Source: Capsicum annuum (taxonomy: Eukaryota > Streptophyta > Magnoliopsida > Solanales > Solanaceae). From it: a stretch of 64,000 nt of DNA. Location: the NCBI RefSeq assembly GCF_002878395.1, contig NC_061114.1, positions 165,605,898 through 165,669,897 on the forward strand, read 5' to 3'. The notes below the pieces were generated by a model, which made no database searches, was not told where the DNA came from, and worked only from the letters and a program-made list of their open reading frames with translations. Position numbers and translations under genes: made by a program. Shown piece after piece: positions 24,102-34,876 of this stretch (position 1 is the stretch's first letter; each line of letters begins with the position of its first letter).

Positions 24102-24943
24102 AGGGTTAGAGACTTGATTATGCTACATTAGCTCCCTTACTTGGCTATGATTTTTGAGACATTAGGTTGTCTTGCCTATTTTATTACCTTTGAGTTTAGT
24201 CCTATATATATATATCGATATATATATATATAGTATCACCATATATCCCTCTCTTTCCTCATCCAATTATATGATATATACATTTTGTGGCCTTGTTTAC
24301 TAATATATATTATTTTTTTACTCTTTGTTTGTATATTGACTAGTGATATATGATACTGTAATTAGTCCCTAAAACTTTTAGAATAAAATAGTTTATCCTT
24401 ATTGATTCATTAGCATTTTCCTGTTTAGTTTCTTGAATAGTTTTATGTAGTTATAATCTTACTTTACATGTTATAGTTCTTTCATTATATTTGGAGATGA
24501 GTCAGCTGATTCTTACTAGGTAACACATGTTTGGTACTCAATACTACACTTTTGTAGCCTATAGACCATATTATGAGTTCTCTCTACTAACATGAGCAGC
24601 ATGCGAAACAGCTATGGATTGGAGATTTAGGTTAAGCTCTGGGCATTTGAAGTATTCCTGCTCTCCCTCGTATTGATAAAACAAATCTCGATTTTGTATT
24701 CAAGGACATCTTTATATCTGTATTTATTTTTTATTTCACTTTGCACTCTAGTTTTACTATAAGCTTTTGTACTAAATTCACTAGGTCTTGGGGTTGCTTC
24801 ATATATATTAGTATCGTTATCATATTCATTTTGCTACTTTCTTTTATTTCTCTTGATAGTCTACTACTAGATGTCATAGGTTGGCTTACCTACTGGTGGT
24901 TATATTAGGTGTCACCATTTCCTAATAAATTAGGTTGTTACCA
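24102..24943 (+). mobile_element. RE-5 5' LTR, 3' part
   Basis: Plus-strand sequence collinear with the last 0.9 kb of the RE-9 5' LTR (about 50940-51880). Shared text includes CCATATATCCCTCTCTTTCC, TTTGTATATTGACTAGTGATAT and CATGTTTGGTACTCA. It ends near GGTTGTTACCA and is followed by a primer site and gag. The LTR's first 2.7 kb is missing. A TA-rich tract lies at 24194-24233. Confidence 0.8.
24194..24233. repeat. TA microsatellite
   Basis: TATATATATATATCGATATATATATATATA, nearly palindromic around ATCGAT. The equivalent site in the RE-9 LTR (about 51010-51035) has a shorter TA tract followed by GAGAGAGAGA. Confidence 0.85.
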
Positions 24944-24945
24944 AT

Positions 24946-24957
24946 TGGTATCAGAAC
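24946..24957 (+). other. RE-5 primer binding site (initiator-Met type)
   Basis: TGGTATCAGAAC, one mismatch from TGGTATCAGAGC, 2-3 bp after the LTR end. It shows that RE-5 runs in the plus direction. Confidence 0.85.
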
Positions 24958-25150
24958 CTAGGTTTACCATTGTGTTGGTACAAGAGCTAAGTGTCTAGTA
25001 GAGTCTTGTAGACTGGTATGGAAGCGTATATATCCTATCTTTGAAAGGCTATAAGACACTCTTAGGAAATTATATTCTTGACTCTTTGTCATGTGTTTGT
25101 ATTTTTATGAACCTCTAGTACTTTCTTTAACTACATTCATTCTCAGATTG

Positions 25151-26290
25151 ATGACACAAGGCTATCAATAGATGTGAAGAAGACTTTCAAAAGTGTTTCT
25201 AGTGTTTTAGCTTAGCATCAGGATGGGGAGTTATAGCTTTTCTCTTAAGGGTCTTTAGCATCATCCAGAGGTTGTGGTTCCATCCTATTATTTGGTAGAA
25301 GTTATGACAACGTCAGCTCTTTAGGATCTAGCATTGGGGATCCCAAGTCTTTTTGTGGATACCTTCTACATAAAAATGATGTGTGGTACATCAAGTGTTT
25401 GTCATAATAGAGTTGGGGTGTTTAGAAAGGTTATCTATTCATTTCAGAGTATGACATTGGGTTTCTTGAATGGGCCAGAAATACCTCTATACTATATCTT
25501 TTAGAGTATAGGATGGTGCATGGATTTATTAGAGGGTTAACTTTTCCACTCCGCTTAGAGTTGGAGTAGTTAATAGCAGTTGGGTCTTTTTTCCCTCAGG
25601 TTGTTTCTTTTAAGAGGGATACATAGAGTGCATGAATTGATACCGATGGAGGTGGCGATAAGAAGCTATGTCATTTATACAGTGTTATTGGTGTTCCATT
25701 CGGGAGTAGGGATCCTTCCAGCTGGGATCAATAATATTTATAGCTTGTCAACACTGTACAGGTAACATCTCAATCTATTATAGAATATTTGGTCTAAATC
25801 TTCAAGCTGTGGTGGTCATTTTAGATGAGCAAGTGCAGTGCATTCGAGAATTCCAAGAGGATACTTTGACTGCGGAGAGGTTAGTGATTGGTCTAGAGAG
25901 TACCCCAGGCATGAGTTGGTTGTCCAGACAGGGTAAGCACATGTTTTTTACCATCCTAGGGCTCCTGAGGTATGTTATGATTGTGGTGATGATGATCATT
26001 TCAGTAAAGAGAGTCCTAGACATCAATTGGTCAGCTAGTTAGGGACAACTCATATTTTTTGATGGGTTAGAGCTTCAGGGGTTTGTCATGACTGCAAGAG
26101 GACTAATCATTGGTCTAAAGTATCCCCAGGGTGAGTTTATTAGTCATTCAGCTAATCAACACCAGTCCCCAAGATTTGTGGCACCTTCAGTTAGAGGTAA
26201 TGCACTTAGTGCCTCAGTTGGTTATTTAGATTCTCAGTCCGGGTTTGGACACACTCAAATTTGTACTCCTTCAGGCATGTCAGGACTATG
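25151..26290 (+). pseudogene. RE-5 gag with three zinc knuckles
   Basis: Plus-strand gag collinear with RE-9 gag (52084-53290). The likely start is the ATG at 25151. The capsid reading includes a match to ARYIPMLS...YRMVHGFIRGLTFPLRL around 25470-25570. The nucleocapsid part has three knuckle-like units: YFDCGEVSDWSREYP (about 25863), CYDCGDDDHFSKESP (about 25977) and CHDCKRTNHWSKVSP (about 26085). In each the final Cys is replaced, in two cases by Ser, so zinc binding is lost in this copy. The frames are broken. It ends near the PSGMSGL segment (26291), shared with RE-9 at 53275. Confidence 0.8.
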
Positions 26291-26507
26291 ACTTTAGACT
26301 CCATCAATATTGGAGTGATTCAACTTATTATCTTTTATTTCCTCTTTAAGTTTAGTTGGGTATTTCATAGCCATCAGTGATTTTATGCCTTCATGTTACA
26401 ATATTAGTTGTTGTACCCATTGTGTAGATTTTTATACTTATATGACTACCCCCATAGATGATTTCTTTAGTAGTGTTTAGTAGATTAGTGTGGTATTTTT
26501 CTTTGGG
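26291..26507 (+). mobile_element. RE-5 interior downstream of gag, truncated
   Basis: Collinear with RE-9 53290-53510 and RE-2 9640-9800 (text around TTCATAGCCATCAGTGATTTTATG and ATATGACTACCCCCATAG). It is cut by the RE-6 LTR. The exact boundary is uncertain by about 20 bp, because RE-5 text may run to about 26528. Confidence 0.65.
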
Positions 26508-28444
26508 TGTAACATTTGATTTCATTTTAGACCCCAATATCTCGATGATTTTATTTTGATAAATATCATTCATTTTAAGGTGATTCATAAGGTGAATAAT
26601 GATAGGATATGTTAATTGGACCATTAGGAAGTGTTTCAAAATTTTTGCAATGCATTATGGGGCATTTTAGGACCCCAAAATAGTAAAGGTCCATGATTAG
26701 AGCATGCCACAGAGGTATACACACCCTGGCATAAAAACCAGTGGCCTAGTGTGATAAGGGTGTTCCAACCAGGCTAGTTGCCGCGTTAAAAGTATACCTT
26801 GCCCTTGGCATGAGACAATTAATGAATGTCATTCCCAAGGTCGCAGTGATGGAAAATTTAAATTTTTCCTTCAGTTTTCAAGAGTAATTTGATATTTTAC
26901 CTCCTAATTAATTTTACAACTAATATTAAATGCATTTCCCATTCTCCAACTCAAATTACACCATTCTTCTCCTCCAAAAACTCTCAAGAACACTCAAAAT
27001 GGGTTCTCTACCAAAATTCAAGATCCCAAGGTTTTGATTCAAGTTTCCTCATAGAAATTTATTAATATCAGTATGTCGGTTTGAACAAGAATTACCTTCT
27101 ATCCTTGTGCCCGAAAACTCAATTTTTACATGAATTTTATGGATTTGAATATTAAGGTTCCTAGTTACCTTTCAAGTTTAGAAATTAAGATGTTTCTCTA
27201 TGAGTTAAATTTTATTTAGCAAAAGAATTCATATTTACTCATTTATCAACTCATATGACTGATATTATGAAGTGAGTTTTAGCATTTTGACATAAAGTTC
27301 CATGAGTTGATAAATGTACATGTTTCTCAGCATATTTACACTTTATCTTATGCATGTTAGAGATTTTAGTTTTGATCTCATGATCTCAAAAATGATATGA
27401 AATTCACACAGTTAATTAAGAACGAGATTTAGCAATAAAGAATTATTAATTTTCAGACTTATAAAAACCTATATGCTTTATTTCAAGGTGAATTTCGTAA
27501 AGAGTGAGCACTAGTATATTTTGGGAGTAGTATTTAGCATAGAGGGTGAAGCGGGTTCAGCACACCCTATTTCCCAAAAACTATGAGCCATTTTAGGTCA
27601 AAGGTGACCTCACCAGGGAGTGTCTCCCTTGCCTAAATAGACTCCGTTTAGTGATTATTCCAGTTAAGGCTCTTTACAGATGGCAAGAGGTATAGAACAA
27701 CTCTCATTAACGTGGGCAAGGCATTGGACTCCATGCTAGCTCACATGGTTTACATCGGTTATAAAAATCTCCCACAAGAAAAGTATTGAATTTTGAAAAT
27801 AAGTGTAATGAATCATCAAAGTATTTGGTTATGTATTTATTTCTTATGCTTTAATACATTTCAATTCTCAGTGTTCTTTTTCATTATGATTAGTCTGCTT
27901 ATACTTAGCATACATGTTTCAAGCTTATGATTCATGTTGATTTTTCTTTCGTATACATCCCAACATGTATGTCTGTGTGGCTATATTGATGCATAATGTA
28001 AGTTCAGGTGTTTGTCATCAACAGTATGACTAGCCATGATTGAAATCACCTATATCTTATCAATTGGTGAGTCCTCATATACAAAGGTCCAAGACTATGG
28101 TTATTTCAAATGTTTAGATAATAAGTATAAATTTAAACTTTATTTTTCTAATGGGTCAGCCGGAGTCTTTCCTAGTGGCTTTTCAGTTTCTTTATAGGCT
28201 TGTCAGAATGTGTGAGTTGTCTTTTGTTGGACATTCAGATTTTCAGTTGTTGTTTAGCTTACCTTGTTTTGTTTTTATTGACATTGATATGTTGAGTGAA
28301 TTTTAGTTTATAATCTAAAGTTTCCACTCATGTCTACATAATTTTTTTCTTATTCAGTGCGAAGTGCATACCATGGGTAAGCTTTGGGGATACATGTAGT
28401 CTAAGCACTGTGTGATGTCCATAGAATAGTCTTGAGGTGTTACA
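26508..28444 (+). mobile_element. RE-6 5' LTR (about 1.94 kb)
   Basis: Starts near TGTAACATTTG and ends CTTGAGGTGTTACA at 28444, followed by a primer site. Its word block (about 26690-26830) contains GCATGCCACAGAGG- and GTGTGATAAGG-like words, with hints of decayed CpG. No coding frame of note is present. It is unrelated in sequence to the RE-2/RE-9 LTRs. Confidence 0.75.
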
Positions 28445-28447
28445 AAC

Positions 28448-28460
28448 TTAGTATCAGAGG
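28448..28460 (+). other. RE-6 primer binding site (initiator-Met type)
   Basis: TTAGTATCAGAGG after TGTTACAAAC; two mismatches from TTGGTATCAGAGC. It marks 26508-28444 as a 5' LTR, not a solo LTR. Confidence 0.8.
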
Positions 28461-28668
28461 CTATGGTTTTAAGATTCCTAGGGAGTCTTACAATATGGAT
28501 TACATAAAGACTTCATCATGGGTGTAAAGTGCACCACGCTTATGAACAAGAGGCTATGGAATGTATTAGGAACTATCCCTTCTTTCATGATCCCTATCAT
28601 TCTTTGTAGTTATATCTATTTTCTCTAACTCATGCATTCGTGATAACTCTCAAATCAAACTATCATTT
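28461..28668 (+). mobile_element. RE-6 leader
   Basis: Untranslated leader of RE-6, interrupted by RE-7 at 28669. Gag text of the same strand and lineage resumes at 46156, after RE-7. No frame is seen. Confidence 0.6.
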
Positions 28669-30022
28669 TGATGCAAGGCGATCATTGTAAATATATACCC
28701 AGTATATGTTGGGGTCAGATCCTTTGAACAGTGTAAGATAACTTTCACCATCATGTATGTTCAGAGTTAACTATGAGTTAACCCGTAATGCAAAACTAAA
28801 ACAAAATATGAAAGTAAATAAGGGTTCTTGAATATTGAAAATTGTTGAACACAATCATCAAATTACACTACTATGAAGTCGAACAATTGTTAAGTTTATC
28901 AAATCAAGGGGGATCTTGGGGTTATGTTCTTCTAAGTAGTATTCATGCATGGGTAATCAATGGTTAGTCCAATTTTTACCTAAGGGTTTTAGGTAGGATA
29001 GATTTAGGATCTCAGTGTTAACTTTTCAATAAAACACTAAATTTCACTCATGGATTCTTTCAAATACTTCAAGAGTGTGACAAGATTACAAATCCATGAC
29101 CTCAAACTTAGCATCCTTATTTCTAAGATGATCCTTATGAACATAGCTAATTTAACTAACATCCTTATTTCTAAGATAGTGCTTACAAAGAAGCTAGTTC
29201 AAGGTGTTGCTTCCAATCACTCTTCATACACATTCCTCTTTCAAGGATGATATGCGATCCAAGGCAATTGGGGCTTTCACCAACAATTCTCAATTCAACC
29301 ATAGAGTTAAGGAAAAACCCATCACTATCAACAAATTATTTGGACTAATAATCAAAACCCACATACAATCTACTACCTAATCAAACATAACCTTAACTTA
29401 TTGATTTATCTACTCATGAAATTAAAGATAGGATATATACCCAAATTGGCATGCACTTGATCCATAATAATCCAAATAAGAGTAAACCCAAGCTTCAATT
29501 TTAATTTAAAACTAGAATCTCATGGAATCAAATTAACAAATTAATATCGCAACTCAAAATTAGAGTGTTTTTGCCTTAAAAACTAGAATTAGATGAAAGA
29601 TGCCCAAATCTGAAAGGGTTTTGCCATTTTGTGCTTTGGGATCCATTTGTATGAAATTCCATTTCTAGCCTTGTAACTTTTTTAATCTACCGTGATTGCC
29701 ATCTCTTGATCGTGTTCATGACTCCCGTGATTGCGATGGTCAGATTGTGATCGCCTAAGTTTGACTTAACTTTTGACCATGATCGCGACCCTCGGAGTGT
29801 GATCGCGTCACATTAGGGTTACTTGATCTTCAACTTTTTCTCCTATTGTGAACTTTTCTTCTCTTCCATCTTGATCTCAATTCATCTTCATCATATTTCC
29901 TAAAAGATTAAAAAAAAAGATGTTAATGCATTTAATCAGAGAATTAGTCTCATTTATACAATTAAATCATTGTAGTGTGAAAGAATTTAGATGTAAACGA
30001 GTGACAAATTTCCCACTCGTCA
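28669..30022 (-). mobile_element. RE-7 3' LTR (1.35 kb)
   Basis: On the minus strand it starts TGACGAGTGGGAAATTTGTC at 30022 and ends GCCTTGCATCA at 28669. It matches the RE-7 5' LTR pieces at 36766-37054, 39285-40133 and 45935-46155 (combined 1359 bp against 1354). The word block at 29690-29815 holds GTGATCGCG/CGTGATTGC words. A clean target-site duplication is not seen (CATTT on the left, ATTCA on the right), so the ends may have mutated. Confidence 0.88.
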
Positions 30023-30034
30023 CCACCCTAACTT
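30023..30034 (-). other. RE-7 polypurine tract
   Basis: Minus-strand AGTTAGGGTGG directly before the LTR start TGACGAGTGG. Confidence 0.65.
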
Positions 30035-31760
30035 AAAACTTTCTTTTTCCTCAAGCAACACTACTACATACTGAATAAGACTACTCCACTTATAAGCCCA
30101 CTATTTGAACTAAATGATCATTATGATGTTGAACTTGATTAGCACTAATAATCAAATAACAAGCATGGGATGAACTACTCGTGCACCAGCCCTTAAAATC
30201 GATCACATTGTTCAAGGATGCAAGAGGCTTGTATTATCAATAAAGTAATAACAACAAACTCTTGAGAGGTGACTCTCTATCAATAGTGACTAAACTTTAC
30301 TCAATTGCCTCCTTTTTGAAACACGACAACCTCAATTAATTTATATGCCTCCTCACAAAGGAAGTCCCAACACGTCAAATTTCAATCATGTAACAATTGA
30401 CAAATGTGCAAACACTCACACTCACAAAGAATATCTCAATGCAAACAAGTATTATACCATATGATTGCCCTTATTTTCAATCACTACTAACTCAAAGACG
30501 CTTGGTAGAGATCTCAAAGGACCTTTTCAAGCTTATAATAAAGGCTCGGGGAAGGGTAGGATAAACCTTTAGGATACGAGTGCCTATACCCTCCTTGAAC
30601 TCCACAGACAACACTATTAGATCAAACTTTGGGTCATTTTCCACTTTATTCATTCCTAATTTACACATGTGCCTAGTTTTACTACATTAGCATACCCATC
30701 TTTCGAAAGCATTTCCTATTTATTTCTTTAGTTTGTGCAATGTCATGCTTTTCTTTCTTTTATGATCTCTTTCTTTTATCTTAGCTTTTAGGCACCCATT
30801 TACAATACCGTGGCCCAAGATCACCTCTTCCAAGATTCACCACCCCCAACTTATACTTTGATCCTCAAGTTGCACTTTCAAGTTCAAGGAGGGTAGGGTT
30901 CAAAAGAGAAACAAATTTAAAATGGTTTAAGGCTTATAATATGGTTGCCAAAGAAAGTTTCAAAGGCTCAAATAGGGTGACTAAGGATACCATTCATGCA
31001 CGGGTAGACTATTTAGGCTAAAGTGGTTTTCCATGATCATAAAAAAGGCCTAAGATCATTCTGCCAACCACGCGTAATCAAGATTAGATTTGAAAGACGA
31101 ACGGGGTAAGTTCTAGATGACACAAGTAAACATGAGACTCAATCAACTAAGCTCACCACACATGGCATGCAAAATTTTCTAAAAGGATCAATTGCATCTC
31201 CTAAATAAGGCAAAAGGAGTTAATTACTCCACACTATCTACTAAGGAATTTGGAATCACAAAAAGAGGTGTAGTATTGTTACAAAATCATTCACGTCTAC
31301 ACCCTTGATTTTCTTAGAAAAAATTTGGACGGAGGAGGGTTCTTTATCTGTATATCACCACTTAAGTTTAACTATTGTTGGGACAAAATTAAGCCATCAT
31401 CTCACATTTGGTCTCTGACAAGATCAAACCATATGGCTACTCAGACTTCATCGTAGCAATAACGGCAATCCCAAATCTATAATGCCATGGGTACTCAGAC
31501 TTCCCCTTTATTTATAGCTCAAAACACTAAACACAAAGATTTTCCCATAGGAAAATCGTCACTCAATATATCATAGGGAAAGTCTCATCCAACATCAATA
31601 TCTGTAAAGAAAAAATTAAAAACAAGAAATGAAAAACTAAAATGAATAATCCACAAACCGTAGGCACCATCGAAATGCCCAATATAATAACCCAAATCAA
31701 ATCACCCAAATAAGTTAAAATTAAATCATCCAAATAAACCTAAAGTATCAAAATAAGAAT
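30035..31760 (-). mobile_element. RE-7 3' non-coding region
   Basis: About 1.7 kb between the extra ORF and the polypurine tract. I see no domain and no repeat except short A/T runs. A GGGTGGTGAATCTTGGAAGAGG stretch lies near 30820-30850 on the minus strand. Confidence 0.5.
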
Positions 31761-33139
31761 CTAAATAATACAAACCAAGAAAGAAAATATGAAATGAATA
31801 TGGAGACAGCCAACCCCAACTAAAGAGTTTCCAGTGTCCTCATTGCATATCATGAAAGCATAAAAAGAGTTTAAGGGGCTCCCAGAAATTGCAACAAGTA
31901 TTGTAATCACTCTCGGTCTTAGAATCATCTCATCATCATTTGACCATATAGTTGATACCTCAATATCTAAATCTGCTCTAGGGGAAGAAAGCCTCACTTT
32001 AGGCTTTAAGACTTTCCACAATCCCTATACCCCCTTCCACATATAGGTGAAAAATTTGTCAGTTTTCTTCTACCTTCTTCTTATCTTATTATGATAATTC
32101 TGTAGCTTTCAATGCAAAAGTTCCAAAGAAAAATAGGCGTTCTCAAGTCTGAAGAGTGGCTCCCTGCTCTTTCTAATCTACTAGAAACCTCTCATATTCA
32201 GTCTATGCAACATAGGAGTAGAGAGTGGTAGAAGGTTATACTGTCCCCTAAGGTATATTAGACACCAACTCCTTCACTATCTATATCTGGAGAGAGATTT
32301 CCTCGAATGGCCTTACCAAGGATGGCCTATAAGAGTCATCATCTACTGACTTACCTAAATTGATCTTCCTCTTTTTGCAATTTGAAAAAGCACCCTCACC
32401 ATGAATTTTCAAAAGGTAAATTAGCGTCTTTAGGGATATCTAGTTGTCCCCTGGGTACTCCTTAACCTTGACTCTCTTACATAATTTCGTGATCAAGGAT
32501 CGAAATAGGAGCATGGGGCCGCCTCGATTCTTGAAATGCCTAATGTCAAATATCACAAATCGACAAACGTTCAAAGAAATGTTTTCCAGGAGGCAAGCTA
32601 CCATCCGAGATCGCACAATAGGGATATAATTCATATTGGTGAATGGAGAGACACAACTATAGATGATAGTCAACAATATTCGAACCTCAACAATGAATTC
32701 ATTCCACGTTATCCCCATTATTATGGCAACCCATGTGAATTCCTTTCCTAGGCACAGTTTCTCAGCTAACCAGCTTCCTGAGGCACAGTTCTTATCCTAA
32801 AACCCTATCATATTGGCATCAAGTAGACCATAGACTTCATTGATATGTTCGGCCCCGATAAACTTCTTTGCCCTGGATTCTCATAATTAGTTCATAGATG
32901 TTCATTATGCTGAAATTTGCATAGAATTCCCTGACCCATTGCACATTGGCTAGGCACGAATCCAGGGCAAAGCATCTCCAACCTGTGGCCACCAAATTTT
33001 CTTAAAAGGCTGGGAGTTTTTCAGGAAACTATTTCATTGATATGCCCCACTCAGGAAGTACTTTCCTCCTAGCGAGGTCTTTATAATTGATTGTCTGATA
33101 CTCAGCGGCCATGAAGCAGGTTTGATCATAGTTTGCCAT
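31761..33139 (-). pseudogene. RE-7 extra ORF (putative plant transposon protein type)
   Basis: Additional minus-strand reading frame downstream of protease. The ATG at 33139 opens MANYDQTCFMAAEYQ, then NYKDLARRKVLPEWGIS, LANVQWVREFYANFSIMNIYE and RIQGKEV. The 92-codon frame 32440-32718 reads MGITWNEFIVEVRILLTIIY ... FRSLITKLCKRVKVKEYPGD, and 31761-32021 forms the end. The REFYAN... and SLIT.LC.R order is what I recall for the plant-transposon-associated protein found in the env-like position of some Gypsy elements. Its function is unknown. Stops follow GISMK and PAF, so it is dead. The family name is from memory and should be tested by profile search. Confidence 0.6.
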
Positions 33140-34354
33140 CTTTAGCTTTAAAACCTAAAAATAACACAAAGCTTTAACAATCAATATCATTATGTAAGAA
33201 TGATGCTATATAACTTATTTAATCTAAATAAATGGTTCACGAGTCAAATTTGGGCTTAAAATGAGAATTTAGGATTTTGGACATATCTGCCAGACAACGC
33301 TCAGATGTTGCGATCACAAGCCACTGGATCGTGATCGCGCTATCACAATTATAGTCTGGTGACCGCAATCATGGTACCTAAGACTGATGGACTAAAACAA
33401 TTGCATCCAAAAATTCTAATTTTATATACCAATTTGTGTTCATAACAAGTAAATGACAATAAGAACATGAAACACAATACCTAAACACTCAATTATGCCC
33501 CTTAAACTTGGAAAAGTATCAAGGAACTCATTTGGGAATTTTACCGAACACTTGGTGTGCACCTACAACTCATCCTAATTTTAAACAATTTTGGGTACTC
33601 AAGACCTCCCCATTGATGTTCATACCACAACAACAACCACCACACCAAACAATAGCAATTTAAATACTAATTGAGCACACAGTTCTTAGATTTAGGCCAT
33701 TGTCCTAAACATGCATTCTAAGGCCAAAATTTAAGCATAAAAGAATAGATTAAGAGGACATACCAAATGTTAGGATGCAAAATTGGATGCCTAGTACTTA
33801 AAAGCCTCTTAACAATAATGAAAAATGATGAATATTTGGGTATTATAAAAGAAATAGAATGTGGGAACCATTTTGAAGATGATTCTTATTTTATAACAAC
33901 TATTTGTGTGATCGCAATAAAGCCATCATGGTCACATGGGGATCGCGATCGACATTGGCTTACCACGATCGCAGGACCTGACGCTTAATTCTGGGATGAC
34001 TTAGTCTCGAGTTTTCAATCATGATTGCGATACCTAAGCTGGGTTTACACCTCTTATTTTAAACCAGTCTACCTCCACTCAATTTCACTTCACCTATTGC
34101 CTTCTAATTTCTCAAATGCACCTTCAGAGTACCATAATTGCATTGATTAATCAAAAATAAAAATAATTCTAAAAATTAAAATGCAAAGGATATGGGCCAA
34201 ATGCATGGCAATGATGGGTTGCCTCCCATCCAATGCCTTATTTAACATTGCAGCACGACGTACAACTTTCATCAGGTTTGATCCTTGGGGTTTAGTGAAC
34301 ATCTATTTACTTATCCACATTGTCAATCACAGACACCACTTGTAACTCCATTTG
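33140..34354 (-). mobile_element. RE-7 spacer after protease, with landmark motif and word block
   Basis: Between protease and the extra ORF. The GGGTTGCCTCCCATCCAATGC landmark is at 34216-34237, followed by TTAACATTGCAGCACGACG. Words such as GATCGCGATCG, CACGATCGC and GTGATCGCG appear at 33300-33370 and 33905-34035, the same words as in the RE-7 LTR. The usual 3 kb of RT, RNase H and integrase that should lie between protease and this landmark is absent. Confidence 0.7.
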
Positions 34355-34876
34355 TTATTTTTCAGTTTTGCTCTCGCAGAAAAAGACTTCATCATCATGT
34401 ACTTGGAACTTCATCTCTCCGCACTCCATGTCAACTTGAGCTCTCCTGATTGCCAAAAATAATCTCCCAAGTATGATTGGTATCTCATAATTGATACCAT
34501 AATTGAGGACTACAAAATCTGCCGAAAGGATGTACTGGTCAACCTTAACTAACACATCAAACAATATGCCCACCGACTTTTTAATTGAATGATCATCCAT
34601 CAAGATTCTCATAGTGGCGAGTGTAGGAGATACCAACCCTAGCCTTTGATACACAACATATGGAATCAAGTTGGTAGTACCACCAAGGCCACACAAATAC
34701 CTTTCAAATTTATGTATCCTGATAGTGTAAGAGATTATAAAAGCACCCGGGTCTTCCTTTTTATCCGTCGTAGCATTTGACATAATAGAACTACAACTAT
34801 GGGTCACTTCAATAGTCTCACAACCCACAAGTATCTTTTTGTACAACAAGTTCTTCATGGACTTAGCATACCCCAA
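34355..34876 (-). pseudogene. RE-7 aspartic protease
   Basis: An open 173-codon minus-strand frame, one of the longest in the window. It reads GYAKSMKNLLYKKILVGCET, SSIMSNATTDKKEDPGAFII, YLCGLGGTTNLIPYVVYQRL, VGILFDVLVKVDQYILSADF and YEIPIILGRLFLAIRRAQVD. The active-site triad that should read DLGAS reads GLGGT, so the catalytic Asp is lost, and GRPFL is GRLFL. After EKQ-type text the frame ends at a stop, and non-coding spacer follows. RE-8 has the same arrangement. Confidence 0.88.

Noticed and set aside
28664..28668. CATTT as the RE-7 target-site duplication
   Set aside because: The right flank is ATTCA; shifting the ends by one or two bases gives no 5-bp match.
32444..32751. Plus-strand frames of 61-71 codons
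   Set aside because: Antisense to the RE-7 extra ORF, which shows the better family match.
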